From NCBI GenBank assembly GCA_963739045.1, contig CAVTYY010000003.1, positions 21,548 through 85,547 on the forward strand: a stretch of 64,000 nucleotides of DNA, given 5' to 3'. Under the pieces are notes generated by a model that did not search any database, had not been told where the DNA came from, and saw only the letters and a list, made by a program, of their open reading frames with translations. Positions 35,693 through 45,136 of this stretch are shown piece by piece. This stretch comes from Halobacillus_B sp963739045. Its GTDB lineage: Bacteria > Bacillota > Bacilli > Bacillales > Halobacillaceae. The position numbers and the translations under genes were made by a program. Numbering within the stretch: position 1 is the first letter of the stretch; each line of letters starts with the position of its first letter.

Positions 35693-36607
35693 ATGACCAA
35701 TTCCCCGCAAACCATTGTCCCGCATTTATGGTATGACAAAGAAGCAAAGGAAGCGGCATCGTTTTATGCTTCCATTTTTCCGGATTCGAAAGTGAAGAAT
35801 GAATTGGTTATTAGCGACACGCCTTCAGGGGACAGTGATTTAGTTGCTTTTAAGTTGTGGGGCCAGGATTTCATGGCGATCAGTGCCGGTCCTTATTTCA
35901 AGTTTAATCCATCAATCTCTTTCATGGTTAATTTTGATCCGTCCCGAGAAGCCGATGCGAGTGAAAAATTGACCGAGGTTTGGGACAAGTTGTCGGAAGG
36001 CGGCCAGGTGCTCATGCCGCTTGACAAGTATCCGTTCAGTGAGAAGTATGGCTGGATTCAGGATAAATACGGGTTGTCCTGGCAGTTAATCCTTACGAAC
36101 CCCGATGGAGAAGAGCGTCCAACGATCGTTCCATCATTTATGTTTGCTGGGGAGAAATGGGGAAAAGCTAAAGCGGCCATTGATTTCTATTTGTCTATAT
36201 TTAACGATGCGAGAATGGGGCACAGTGAACCCAATCCTCCCGGAGAGGATGCTGACAAAGAAGATACGCTGATGTTCGCTGATTTCATGCTGGAGAATCA
36301 TTGGTTTGCGGCGATGGATAGTGAGGGAGACCATCCTTTTGGTTTCAATGAATCGATCTCCTTTATGGTCTATTGTGATTCACAAAAAGAGATCGATGCA
36401 TACTGGGAGAACCTGTCTGCGGTTCCTGAATCCGAACAATGCGGGTGGCTGAAAGATAAGTTTGGATTGTCATGGCAGATCGTTCCGAGAGACATGGATA
36501 AGATTATGAGTACAGGGACCCCGGAACAAATAGCCAGGGTGAGCCAGGCAACTCTCCAAATGAAAAAGCTGGATCTTGCGGAGCTGCGGAAAGCTTACCA
36601 AGGATAA
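35693..36607 (+). CDS. tandem PhnB/3-demethylubiquinone-type VOC protein
   Basis: 304 residues with two VOC units. The first (IVPHLWYDKEAKEAASFYASIFP ... GWIQDKYGLSWQLI) is repeated in the second half (IVPSFMFAGEKWGKAKAAIDFYLSIF ... GWLKDKFGLSWQIV), so it arose by internal duplication. Each holds the family motif KYGLSWQ. The start at 35693 has TAGGAGGAAC upstream. It follows a smaller VOC gene. Confidence 0.93.
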   Translation: MTNSPQTIVPHLWYDKEAKEAASFYASIFPDSKVKNELVISDTPSGDSDLVAFKLWGQDFMAISAGPYFKFNPSISFMVNFDPSREADASEKLTEVWDKLSEGGQVLMPLDKYPFSEKYGWIQDKYGLSWQLILTNPDGEERPTIVPSFMFAGEKWGKAKAAIDFYLSIFNDARMGHSEPNPPGEDADKEDTLMFADFMLENHWFAAMDSEGDHPFGFNESISFMVYCDSQKEIDAYWENLSAVPESEQCGWLKDKFGLSWQIVPRDMDKIMSTGTPEQIARVSQATLQMKKLDLAELRKAYQG

Positions 36608-36634
36608 CCTACCATCCTTAGTTTCTATAACCAT

Positions 36635-36672
36635 GAAGAACACTTCTGATCCGGGAGTGTTCTTCATTATTG
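36635..36672 (+). terminator. terminator-like hairpin
   Basis: Perfect 10-base stem gaagaacact/agtgttcttc after the VOC pair. The T-tail is weak (attattg). Confidence 0.6.
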
Positions 36673-36778
36673 AAAAGAGTTCGTGATGTCCTTCAAAAAG
36701 GACAGGAATTTCTGAAATTACATAATAAATCCTTCACGTATCACATACTTTTCTATTAACAGAAAGGATCGTGGTCAT

Positions 36779-37948
36779 GTGTCTGAACCCATTGGTTATT
36801 TCATTACTGCCTTGTTTCTAGTTTCAGGAACCTGCTTCGCATTGGCTCCTCGTAAATGGGCGGGAGCATTCCCTTCGCTGGGTCTATTCTTAAGTGTTTT
36901 CAATGAATTGCCCTTCTGTTCTCTTTTCTTCATGATTGCATCCACATGGTTAGCATTTGCTGAAGGGGATATAGATTCACTGCTCGGTTGGATTTCCTTC
37001 GCCTTAATATTAGCTGCGATGATAGGTACTGGCTTGATTATTAAGAGAGGTGTGAAAGCATCCGGTGTGGTCACTCGGGCACTGGATGAGAATCTTGACC
37101 ATTGGAGATCTGCAGCACATCCTGGGATAAAGAAATTTTCAGCAAAATCCTTGCTCGGTCCCTTTCTTGTAAGAAACCCTGTTGTTAATCGGATCGCCAA
37201 TATCAGCTATGGAGATGGGGGAAGAAGAAATTTGCTGGATGTTTATCAGCATCGTTCTCGTCCGCTTGATGCGCCGGTATTGATCCACTTGCATGGGGGC
37301 AGGTTTGTGAGTGGGAAGAAAGACCGTCAGTCTCTTCCCCTTATTTATCACTTTGCGAGCCGCGGCTGGGTCTGTATTAGTGCAAACTATCGACTCAGTC
37401 CCGGAGCTCAATTTCCAGATCAGCTCATTGACCTTAAAAAAGTGATTGCCTGGGTACGGGAGAATGGCGCTGCGTATCATGCGGACCCATCAAAGATCTT
37501 TGTGGCTGGTAACTCTGCGGGCGGGTACTTGGCAGCAATGGCAGCCCTTACGACTAATGATGCTGCGTTTCAGCCAGGCTTTGAAGGTGTTGATACTTCC
37601 ATTTCAGGAGCGATATCGCTTTACGGTTATTATGGCGCCTTAAGCTCTAAGAATGGACAGCCCTCTTCCCCCGTGGACTATAGCGCAGTGAACGCTCCCC
37701 CGTTTTTTGTAGCTCACGGAGACCGTGATACGATGATAGGCGTGGAAAGTGCGCGGAATTTTGTACAGCATCTGCGTACTTCTTCTGCTCATCCCGTGAT
37801 TTATACAGAATTACCGGGGGCGGAGCATACCTTTGATTTCGTTCACTCGATCCGTAATGAAGCTGTCATCAGCGGTATTGCAGCTTTTACTGACCGAGTA
37901 CTCACCCATACCCGTGACCGACAGCGGCAGGGTGAAGAAGAGTTGTAA
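36779..37948 (+). CDS. membrane-anchored alpha/beta hydrolase (acetyl esterase type)
   Basis: 389 residues, GTG start after AAAGGATCG. Residues 1-95 hold about three hydrophobic segments; the rest is an alpha/beta hydrolase-3 fold. HGG (LIHLHGGRF) is the oxyanion motif of the HSL-like branch, GNSAGG the nucleophile elbow, and the acid and His follow in HGDRDTMIG and AEHTFDF. This layout fits a membrane-bound carboxylesterase. The natural substrate is unknown. The membrane part is longer than in typical BD-FAE proteins. Confidence 0.88.
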   Translation: MSEPIGYFITALFLVSGTCFALAPRKWAGAFPSLGLFLSVFNELPFCSLFFMIASTWLAFAEGDIDSLLGWISFALILAAMIGTGLIIKRGVKASGVVTRALDENLDHWRSAAHPGIKKFSAKSLLGPFLVRNPVVNRIANISYGDGGRRNLLDVYQHRSRPLDAPVLIHLHGGRFVSGKKDRQSLPLIYHFASRGWVCISANYRLSPGAQFPDQLIDLKKVIAWVRENGAAYHADPSKIFVAGNSAGGYLAAMAALTTNDAAFQPGFEGVDTSISGAISLYGYYGALSSKNGQPSSPVDYSAVNAPPFFVAHGDRDTMIGVESARNFVQHLRTSSAHPVIYTELPGAEHTFDFVHSIRNEAVISGIAAFTDRVLTHTRDRQRQGEEEL

Positions 37949-37968
37949 GGAAAAACGAATGAATTAAG

Positions 37969-38076
37969 ATGGTAATTAAAGGAAATATAAAGAAAGTAAA
38001 ACATGAGAATCGCTGGTGGATCAAGGGCTCCCTCTTGTCTGCCGGCGTATTTCTCGTATGCTTCATTGGGTGTTAA
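37969..38076 (+). CDS. possible small membrane protein
   Basis: 35 residues: a basic head (MVIKGNIKKVKHENRWWIKG) followed by one hydrophobic helix (SLLSAGVFLVCFIGC). It lies 20 bases after the esterase gene. The ribosome site is weak (ttaag), so the gene is uncertain, but the head-plus-helix design is typical of small Firmicute membrane peptides. Confidence 0.35.
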   Translation: MVIKGNIKKVKHENRWWIKGSLLSAGVFLVCFIGC

Positions 38077-38185
38077 GTTGACTTGTTTTCATTTTAAATC
38101 GTGTAAATTCGGTTGGTTTGACTGTATAATGGAATATAAACGTTTAACTAAAGATAAAAATCAATAAAATTTTGAGGTGAAGAAA

Positions 38186-38914
38186 TTGAAAACGATCGAG
38201 CCAAATAACCGGACTCCACTGTACTATCAATTAGAGGAGATTATTAAAGAACAAATCGACTCAGGTAAATGGAAAGCAGGGGAGAAAATCCCTTCTGAAA
38301 ATGAATTGCTTAAACAGTATGAAGTGAGTAGAAATACAGTGAAGAAAGCTTTGGATAACCTTGTTCAGGCGGGAATGCTGAAGCGGATTCAAGGCAAAGG
38401 AACGTTTGTATCGAAACCGAAGCTGGAACAATCGCTTACCGGGTTTTACAGTTTCAGCAAGGTATTAGAAGAAAAGGGACTGGAACCTAAGGATGTACTG
38501 ATCGAATTGAATGAAAGAAAGGTCAAAGCAAGTATCGCTAAGCATCTGGGCATTGCTGAGGATGCGTATGTGTATGAGCTTGTTCGTCTGCGCTGCACAG
38601 TCAATGAACCGATCATTTTGGAAACCTCTTATATTCCGAAAGAAATGATCCCGGAAATGACGAAAGAAGAACTGTCCAATCATTCCTTATACGATTTTAT
38701 GGCGACTAAATATGGCGTGCTGGTTACGAAAGCGAAGGAGATCTTTGAGCCTGTATTAATCCGAGGATATGAAAGTCAGTATTTAGAAGTTGAAGAAGGA
38801 TCACCGGCGCTATTGCTGGATCGTATTGCCTATAATTCAGAGGACAAGCCTGTGGAATTCTGCCGCTCGATTATTCGTGGCGACCGCTGCCGGTTTTATA
38901 CGGAGCTTATTTAG
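38186..38914 (+). CDS. GntR/HutC-family transcriptional regulator
   Basis: 242 residues from the TTG at 38186 (GAGGTGA at proper spacing; GTG at 38177 is inside it). The N-terminal wHTH (TPLYYQLEEIIKEQIDSGKW ... SRNTVKKALDNLVQAGMLKRIQGKGTFV) and the C-terminal UTRA ligand domain (LTGFYSFSKVLEEKGLEP to CRSIIRGDRCRFYTELI) are complete. UTRA-GntR proteins sense sugar phosphates or amino-sugar phosphates. It is upstream of the sugar operon in the same direction and probably controls it, like FrlR or NagR. Confidence 0.93.
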   Translation: MKTIEPNNRTPLYYQLEEIIKEQIDSGKWKAGEKIPSENELLKQYEVSRNTVKKALDNLVQAGMLKRIQGKGTFVSKPKLEQSLTGFYSFSKVLEEKGLEPKDVLIELNERKVKASIAKHLGIAEDAYVYELVRLRCTVNEPIILETSYIPKEMIPEMTKEELSNHSLYDFMATKYGVLVTKAKEIFEPVLIRGYESQYLEVEEGSPALLLDRIAYNSEDKPVEFCRSIIRGDRCRFYTELI

Positions 38915-38938
38915 CTCTTGATTGTTTTTTAGATTAAC

Positions 38939-38967
38939 TTGACCCAACAACCCCACAATGGTATGAT
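38939..38967 (+). promoter_or_regulatory. sigma-A promoter of the sugar operon
   Basis: TTGACC (38939) and TATGAT (38962) with a 17-base spacer, 25 bases after the GntR stop. The operon from 39011 can therefore be transcribed apart from the regulator. Confidence 0.75.
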
Positions 38968-39010
38968 TTAATTGTTAGAAAATTTAAAAACCCTAACGAG
39001 GAGGTTGAAT

Positions 39011-40060
39011 ATGGGATCAAACTATACCTATTCAGAAATAAATAAACAGCCCGAAACGTGGAAGAAGACCTATCAGCAAGTGCTTGAAAATAGAGAAGAA
39101 ATCTCAGCGAAAATCGAAGCACTCCAGCCTGATGAAGTTATATTCACCGGTTGTGGAACGTCTTATTACATTTCGATCTCAGCCGCTTATACATTTGGAG
39201 AATTAACAGGCATTTCTTCCAAACCCATCCCTTCATCGGAAATCTTTCTAGCTCCCAAAGCTGTTTTTCCGAAAAATAAAAAAGTGCTCTTGATCGCATT
39301 TTCCAGATCAGGAAACACATCAGAAGTGGTGAAAGCGGTTGATTACGTACAGGAACATAATCTGGCGGAGTGTATCTCCATCACAGCTTATCCTGAAAGC
39401 GATTTAGCGAAGCTGTCGAACTATACGATCGTTTTACCTCATGTGCAGGAAAAAAGCGTGGTTATGACCGGGTCGTTTACCAATCTGTTGTTAACCTCTC
39501 AAATCATTGCCGGAATCGTTGCGAACAATGAGGCGTTTCTCGAAGAATTAAACCAGATCCCTCAGTCCGCGACAGCCATCTGGAAAGAAACAGAAGAACT
39601 AGCCAAGAAGATCGGCGAGAATCCGGCGTATCAGTCGTTTATCTATTTAGGGCTCGGCGGACATTTCGGATTAGCTTCTGAGGGCATGCTAAAAATGAAG
39701 GAAATGACCCAGGTTTCTTGTGAAGCCTATAACCCGTTAGAATTCAGGCACGGTCCCATCTCTGTGGTGACAGAAGAATACATGATTATTCATTTAGCGA
39801 ACAACTCGATCCGCAAATATGAGCAGGATATTGTGAAGGATATTCAAGATGTGAAAGGTAAAGTGCTGACGATCGGTCATGACTTAGACGGTTACCGTTC
39901 CGATGAGAAGCTTAATTTAAAGGCAAGCCTTTCCGATCACGCAAGCAGTGTACTGATGCTTCCATTCCTTCAACTAGTTGCTTACTACCGAAATAAATTA
40001 CTGAATTTAGATCCTGATAAACCAAGGAATTTAAACCAGGTCGTTGTTCTAGACGGATAG
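39011..40060 (+). CDS. SIS-domain sugar-phosphate isomerase/deaminase or deglycase
   Basis: 349 residues (start at 39011 with GAGGAGG). Two SIS domains in tandem, like the isomerase half of GlmS. The first has TGCGTS (residues 46-51), FSRSGNTSEVVKAVDYV and TGSFTNLLL. The second has GLGGHFGLASEGMLKMKEMTQVSCEAYNPLEFRHGP and the tail DPDKPRNLNQVVVLDG. Without the glutaminase domain these enzymes deaminate amino-sugar phosphates (AgaS) or cleave fructosamine phosphates (FrlB). The neighbours (kinase, ABC importer, LacC/LacD) fit an amino-sugar or Amadori-type substrate. Confidence 0.9.
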   Translation: MGSNYTYSEINKQPETWKKTYQQVLENREEISAKIEALQPDEVIFTGCGTSYYISISAAYTFGELTGISSKPIPSSEIFLAPKAVFPKNKKVLLIAFSRSGNTSEVVKAVDYVQEHNLAECISITAYPESDLAKLSNYTIVLPHVQEKSVVMTGSFTNLLLTSQIIAGIVANNEAFLEELNQIPQSATAIWKETEELAKKIGENPAYQSFIYLGLGGHFGLASEGMLKMKEMTQVSCEAYNPLEFRHGPISVVTEEYMIIHLANNSIRKYEQDIVKDIQDVKGKVLTIGHDLDGYRSDEKLNLKASLSDHASSVLMLPFLQLVAYYRNKLLNLDPDKPRNLNQVVVLDG

Positions 40061-40071
40061 GAGGTTTGTAC

Positions 40072-41004
40072 GTGAACCCAGTAGGAATCATCGGAAATTT
40101 TAACTTAGACGTTGTGGTTGGAGGATTAGAAGCAAGACCAGAGTGGGATTCAGAAGTGATGGCAGAAGGATACGAGCGGCGTGTTGCAGGGACGGCCGGC
40201 TATATGGCAATGGCTCTGCAGGCGCTCGGCCTTACGCCGGTGATCCTGTCTTCGATTGGACAAGATAGCGAAGGCGCGTATTTGATGGAAGAGTTACGAC
40301 GTATGGATATTCCAGCGGATGGGATTCTAACCTTAGAAAATCTTCAGACTCCCACTAGCTTTGTTATCGTTCACAAGGATGGTTCAAGAGCGATTGTTTC
40401 TGTACTCGGTGCTCACCATGAGTTTGGCATTGAGATGTATAAACAGAAACAACATCTGCTGTCTTCCTGTGAGGAAGTGATGATCTGCGGGAATTACTTG
40501 CTGCCTAAGTTCACGGTTGTAGACGCGTTAGATGCCGCTATTGAACAAAAGAAGCAAGGGAAGAAGATTTATTTTGACCCATCGTGGGATCCTCACGGCT
40601 GGAAAGATGCAACGAAGAAAAATACGCTGGAATTGATCAAGCATGTGGACGTCTGCTTATTGAATGAAACGGAAATCTGTCATTTGACGGCAGAGGATGA
40701 TTGGAAGAAAGCAATAAAGATCCTCGGCCACTATTGTAATGAAGTGGTTGTAAAGCTTGGTGGTAAAGGAGCAGCGGCTTTGATTGACGGAGAAGTTCAT
40801 ACCGTCGAAGGCTATCAAGTTCCTGTTGTAGATACCACTGGAGCTGGAGATACCTTTGATATGGGATATTTGTTCGCTAACCGGAAAGCTTGGCCCGTCG
40901 AAAAGAAACTCGATTTCGCCAATAAAATGGCTTCCATCATTATTTCTCAAGAGTCCAGAGAAACATACCCAAATTTAATGGTTCATTTATCCGAAAAAAT
41001 GTAA
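40072..41004 (+). CDS. PfkB-family sugar kinase
   Basis: 310 residues; GTG at 40072 lies 7 bases after AGGAGG. The PfkB patterns are clear: GNFNLDVVVGG at the start and DTTGAGDTFDMGYL (catalytic Asp) near the end, with CLLNETEICHLT in the middle. It could phosphorylate the imported sugar or amino sugar at C6, in the manner of FrlD. It follows the SIS gene by 11 bases. Confidence 0.92.
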   Translation: MNPVGIIGNFNLDVVVGGLEARPEWDSEVMAEGYERRVAGTAGYMAMALQALGLTPVILSSIGQDSEGAYLMEELRRMDIPADGILTLENLQTPTSFVIVHKDGSRAIVSVLGAHHEFGIEMYKQKQHLLSSCEEVMICGNYLLPKFTVVDALDAAIEQKKQGKKIYFDPSWDPHGWKDATKKNTLELIKHVDVCLLNETEICHLTAEDDWKKAIKILGHYCNEVVVKLGGKGAAALIDGEVHTVEGYQVPVVDTTGAGDTFDMGYLFANRKAWPVEKKLDFANKMASIIISQESRETYPNLMVHLSEKM

Positions 41005-41046
41005 GGGCTTAAATGAAGAAAACTAAAAAAATTAAGGGATGATTAT

Positions 41047-42351
41047 ATGAAGATTAATAAAAAACTCACTCTACTCCTCTCTCTTTTGTTAGTTGTCAGT
41101 GTCTTCCTAAGTGCTTGTAACTCATCTGATTCGAGTGAAAGTGCTGGTAATAATGAAGATGAAGATATTTCAGGTACAACCATCACTGCCCTCTTGCCCC
41201 CATGGACAAAAATCCCCGATAGTATGCTGGATCAGTTTAAAGAAGAAACTGGAGTAACCGTCGATCTTCAAACTATGGGATGGGACGACATCCACGATAA
41301 GATCGTAACGAGCGCCGCGGCAGGTGTTTCTCCTGCTGATGTAACAGAGTTTGACTGGTCATGGGTGGGACAGTTTGGTGCTGCTGGCTGGTTTGAGCCT
41401 CTTGATCAATATTTCGATAGTGAAACGATCGATGATACTTCGACGATGCCGATCTTTAAATATAAAGATAACTATATCGCGATGCCTTACAGTAATGACT
41501 TCCGCGTTACGTACTTGAATGAAAGCGCCTTCAACGACGCAGGGGTATCTGAAACCCCGTCGACACCTGAAGAACTTATGAAGGCAGCAGAGAAAATTAA
41601 GAATAATGGCGGCATGGATTATCCTATGGGAATCCCGTTGTCTGCTACCGAAGGATCCGCAACTCCGTGGTATTTAATGACGAAAGCCTTTGGCGGAGAA
41701 CTGTTTGACGAAGACGGCAATCCTCAATTTACCGACAAGAGCTCTGCAGGCTACCAGGCTATGGAGTATCTTATCAGCGGTATGAAAGAGAATAAAGTCA
41801 TTGACCCATCATCCGTAGGCATTAAAGATACTGATGTTATTTCAAATTTCCAGAACGGAAAGGTTGCCATTGATTTAGCCGGATGGGTCGGAAACATGTC
41901 GCTGTATGAAGATGACTCGAAATCGAGTGTAGCAGGAAACGTAAAAATGATTCCGACTCCAGGTAAAGATGGAGACTCCCGCACCTTTGGACTTGTGGAA
42001 GGGTATGGAATTCCGAAAGCGTCCAAACATAAGAAGGCAGCAGCTGAATTTATTAAATTCCTGGTGCAGCCAGAGCAAATGGAAAAAATGTATACCGATT
42101 TAGGGCTCATGCCGAATCGCCAAAGTGTATTAGAAGACTTGAACGACCAAGGTAAATTAGTCGGCGGGGACACAATTCTAAACGTGTTACCAACCGTTGA
42201 ACCTTTATTTAAGCAGGGAACACCGTCCTGGTACCCTAAATTTAGTACAGATGTAGCCACAACGATTAACCAGATTGCTAAAGGCTCTATGACTGTGGAT
42301 GAAGGAATCAGCCATATTGCCGATAACGTGAAAAGTATCCAGGGAGAATAA
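41047..42351 (+). CDS. ABC transporter sugar-binding lipoprotein
   Basis: 434 residues. Signal peptide with lipobox LSAC (Cys24), a flexible acidic linker, then an extracellular binding-protein fold of the MalE/UgpB type (TITALLPPWTKIPDSML, GWDDIHDKIVTSAAAG, and the late PWYLMTKAFGGELFDEDG). It delivers the substrate to the two permeases that follow. The ATPase is not encoded here, so a shared MsmK-type ATPase is probable. Confidence 0.93.
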   Translation: MKINKKLTLLLSLLLVVSVFLSACNSSDSSESAGNNEDEDISGTTITALLPPWTKIPDSMLDQFKEETGVTVDLQTMGWDDIHDKIVTSAAAGVSPADVTEFDWSWVGQFGAAGWFEPLDQYFDSETIDDTSTMPIFKYKDNYIAMPYSNDFRVTYLNESAFNDAGVSETPSTPEELMKAAEKIKNNGGMDYPMGIPLSATEGSATPWYLMTKAFGGELFDEDGNPQFTDKSSAGYQAMEYLISGMKENKVIDPSSVGIKDTDVISNFQNGKVAIDLAGWVGNMSLYEDDSKSSVAGNVKMIPTPGKDGDSRTFGLVEGYGIPKASKHKKAAAEFIKFLVQPEQMEKMYTDLGLMPNRQSVLEDLNDQGKLVGGDTILNVLPTVEPLFKQGTPSWYPKFSTDVATTINQIAKGSMTVDEGISHIADNVKSIQGE

Positions 42352-42393
42352 CTAGTAACGTCACTATTGAATCCGGGATTTCTGAATAGTTGA

Positions 42394-42427
42394 GGGGGTT
42401 TATTCCTTAGGAGTAGCCCCCTTTTTC
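42394..42427 (+). terminator. internal terminator/attenuator after the binding-protein gene
   Basis: GGGGG (42394) pairs with CCCCC (42417) and is followed by five T. It lies between the binding-protein stop and the first permease. Partial termination here would make the binding protein in excess over the membrane parts, which is common for such operons. Confidence 0.6.
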
Positions 42428-42446
42428 TAAGAAAGGGGGAACCCAA

Positions 42447-43319
42447 ATGTCCATGAAAAAAGTCATCTTTCCCTATTTACTCGTCCTTCCGCTCATTGTC
42501 ATCATGTTCGGGCTGGTATTCTATCCGGCGGTATTAACGCTAGTGGATAGTTTTAAACAGTTAAGCCTGATGGAGCCGGATAATATTAAGTTTGCGGGAT
42601 TTTCGAACTATATTAATTTATTGACGGATTCCACGGTGTTAAGAACCTTGAAAAATACGTCTGCCTACTACTTTTTAGCGATTGCCGGCGAAGTGGTCGG
42701 CGGGATGTATATCGCGATGGTACTGAAGAAAAAGTTTCGAGGCAGAGGATTATTGCTCGCGGCCGTTGTGATCCCCTGGGCACTTCCGCCTGTGGTGAAT
42801 GCGGTCATTTGGAAATGGATTTATGATCCCAATACCGGCGTGTTGAACGATCTGCTTTTGAAACTTCATATTATTCATGAAAGCCAGGTTTGGCTGGGGA
42901 ATCCTCACTTTGCATTATTTTGCGTCACGTTAGTTCATGTGTGGAAGATGATTCCACTGACCGCCGTGATTCTGCTTGCTTCGCTGCAAACGATTCCCGG
43001 TGAGTTATATGAAGCAGCAAAGATAGATGGGGCGTCTCCGGTGAGAAGCTTCTGGCATATTACGCTGCCGCTGCTCAAACCGGCTCTTGCCATTGCGCTT
43101 ACGCAAGCGACATTTGCCGCGATTAACATCTTTGATGAGATCTTCGTGCTGACGGGATCAGCTCTCGATACCCGTTCCGTCCTCATTCAGAACTATTTAA
43201 TTGCCTTTAGACAATTGAACTTGGGAATGGGAATGGCACTGTCACTCATTATCACTCTCATTACGCTAGGTATTAGTTTGATCTACATTATATGGCTGAA
43301 CGAAAGAAAGGAGAAATAA
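42447..43319 (+). CDS. ABC transporter permease, MalF/UgpA type
   Basis: 290 residues with six membrane helices. The EAA loop (LYEAAKIDGASPVRSFWHITLPLLKPAL) that docks the ATPase is complete. GGGGGAACCC precedes ATG. It is the first of two permeases of the sugar importer and ends 5 bases before the second. Confidence 0.94.
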   Translation: MSMKKVIFPYLLVLPLIVIMFGLVFYPAVLTLVDSFKQLSLMEPDNIKFAGFSNYINLLTDSTVLRTLKNTSAYYFLAIAGEVVGGMYIAMVLKKKFRGRGLLLAAVVIPWALPPVVNAVIWKWIYDPNTGVLNDLLLKLHIIHESQVWLGNPHFALFCVTLVHVWKMIPLTAVILLASLQTIPGELYEAAKIDGASPVRSFWHITLPLLKPALAIALTQATFAAINIFDEIFVLTGSALDTRSVLIQNYLIAFRQLNLGMGMALSLIITLITLGISLIYIIWLNERKEK

Positions 43320-43324
43320 AGGTG

Positions 43325-44155
43325 ATGAAGAAAATAGGATTCCGATTATCAATCGTTCTGATCTTGATTTGGTCCTTAGCACCTGTTTATTGGGCATTAC
43401 GTACAAGTCTGCTGCCAGCCGGGGAGCTTACCAGTACGCCAATAAAATATTTTCCGTTTTCGTTGAGCGGTGAAAATTACAGTCAGTTATTAGGGTTCAG
43501 CGCTCAGCAGAACATTTGGGCACAGTTTAAAGATGCGCTTGTGAACAGCTTAATTTCTGCGCTTGGAGCCACTATTATTGTGATTATCATTTCGATCTTT
43601 GCCGGCTATGCATTCGGAAGGTTGGATTTTAAAGGGAAGAACATTATTTTCGGCATGGTTTTAGTGACAATGGCTTTACCTGCCTATGCAGTAATGATCC
43701 CATTATACAAGATTCTCATCAGCATGCATTTAATTGATACGCAGGTCGGAATTACGCTCATTTATACCTCTGCGTTTGCTCCGCTGGCGATTTGGTTAAT
43801 GCGCAGCTTTTTCATGGCGATACCGAAAGAGCTTGAGGAAGCGGCACTCGTAGACGGAGCGTCAAGGTTACGGTCGCTCTGGACGATTCTTCCGATGGCC
43901 TTACCCGGATTAATTGCCGTAGCGATCTTAACGTTTCTCAATTCCTGGAGCCAGTTCGTCATTCCGCTCGTCTTTGCGCCGGAACAGTCCAAGCCTTTGC
44001 CGGTGCTGATTACCGAGTTTGTAGGGAAGAATGCCGTAAATTATGGACTCATGACCGCAGCCGGCGTCCTCACGATTATTCCGCCGATATTAATTGTTTT
44101 ATTTTTAAACAAATATTTAATTTCTGGATTAACGGCAGGATCGGTAAAAGGATAG
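43325..44155 (+). CDS. ABC transporter permease, MalG/UgpE type
   Basis: 276 residues with six membrane helices and the EAA loop (ELEEAALVDGASRLRSLWTILPMALPG). ATG at 43325 (MKKIGFRLS) or GTG at 43322 can serve; both follow AAAGGAG. It pairs with the preceding permease to form the channel. Confidence 0.94.
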   Translation: MKKIGFRLSIVLILIWSLAPVYWALRTSLLPAGELTSTPIKYFPFSLSGENYSQLLGFSAQQNIWAQFKDALVNSLISALGATIIVIIISIFAGYAFGRLDFKGKNIIFGMVLVTMALPAYAVMIPLYKILISMHLIDTQVGITLIYTSAFAPLAIWLMRSFFMAIPKELEEAALVDGASRLRSLWTILPMALPGLIAVAILTFLNSWSQFVIPLVFAPEQSKPLPVLITEFVGKNAVNYGLMTAAGVLTIIPPILIVLFLNKYLISGLTAGSVKG

Positions 44156-44197
44156 GAATGAGAAACGGCCAATTTATCAGTGTTAGGAGAATGCAGG

Positions 44198-45129
44198 ATG
44201 ATTCATGTGGTAGCTCTTAATCCAGCTCTTGATCGGACAGTTATACTCAAAGAATTCAATCATGACGGGGTAAGCCGTGCGAAAGAATCGATGGATTTAT
44301 TAGGCGGCAAAGGATTTAATGTCGTCCGTTCCCTGCTAGCAGGAGAGGAGCGCCTCCATTTCAAATTCATTCCTTCTTAGGCGGCTATATAGGGGATATT
44401 CTGCAATCGTTCATTCGTGAAAAGGGCATGGATGCCAGGATTACGAACATTACCGGCACCACCAGAATTTGTTCGGTCATCGTGGACGAGCAAAGAAATG
44501 AAGTCCATTTAATTAATGAAACGGGTCCTCCGATCACCCAGGCAGAGAAGGACGAGTTGTATAGCAGCTTACTCGCTCAAACGAAGCCAGGAGATTATGT
44601 CATCTTCTCAGGTTCACTGCCGCAGGGCGTGGAGCCTGAGTTCTACCAGACCGCCATCCGAACTCTTGAAGAAAAAGGGGCCCACTGCATACTCGATAGC
44701 AGCGGTCTGCCTTTAGAACATGGAGTACACGCTAATCCCTGGCTGCTTAAAGTAAATGAACACGAATTTACAGAATTAGTCAGCCAGGGGGAGGAACAGA
44801 ATCAATCGCTTGAGACGATGGTAGCCGAGTTTGACCAGGCTCAGAACGTGATTATCACTCTAGGGAAAAACGGGGCGCTGGCTAAATTAAATCAGCAGCT
44901 GTATCAAGTGGAACTGCCCACTATCGAGGCGCGGAATGCCACTGCTTCAGGAGACATTTTTCTCGGAGCCTTAATAAAAACCTTTGATCAAGGGGCATCT
45001 ATGGAAGAGGCATTGCAAACCGCCAATGCTTACTCTCTTTCCAATTGTCTCTCCTGGTTCCCTCATATCAACATGCAGGATGTCGAAACGTTCAAACCAA
45101 ACATAAAGGTCACAAGACTAAGGAGTTAA
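44198..45129 (+). pseudogene. LacC/FruK-like hexose-phosphate kinase, frameshifted
   Basis: A PfkB-type kinase in two frames. The first part (MIHVVALNPALDRTVILKEF ... GGKGFNVVRSLLAGEE) stops at 44380; the second, from about 44350, starts HSFLGGYIGDILQSFI and ends with ATASGDIFLGALIKTF (GAGD position replaced by SGD). A one-base indel lies near 44350. LacC phosphorylates tagatose-6-phosphate at C1; the LacD aldolase gene follows 7 bases later. Loss of function or a sequencing error are both possible; the rest of the gene is intact. Confidence 0.82.
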
Positions 45130-45136
45130 TAAAACT

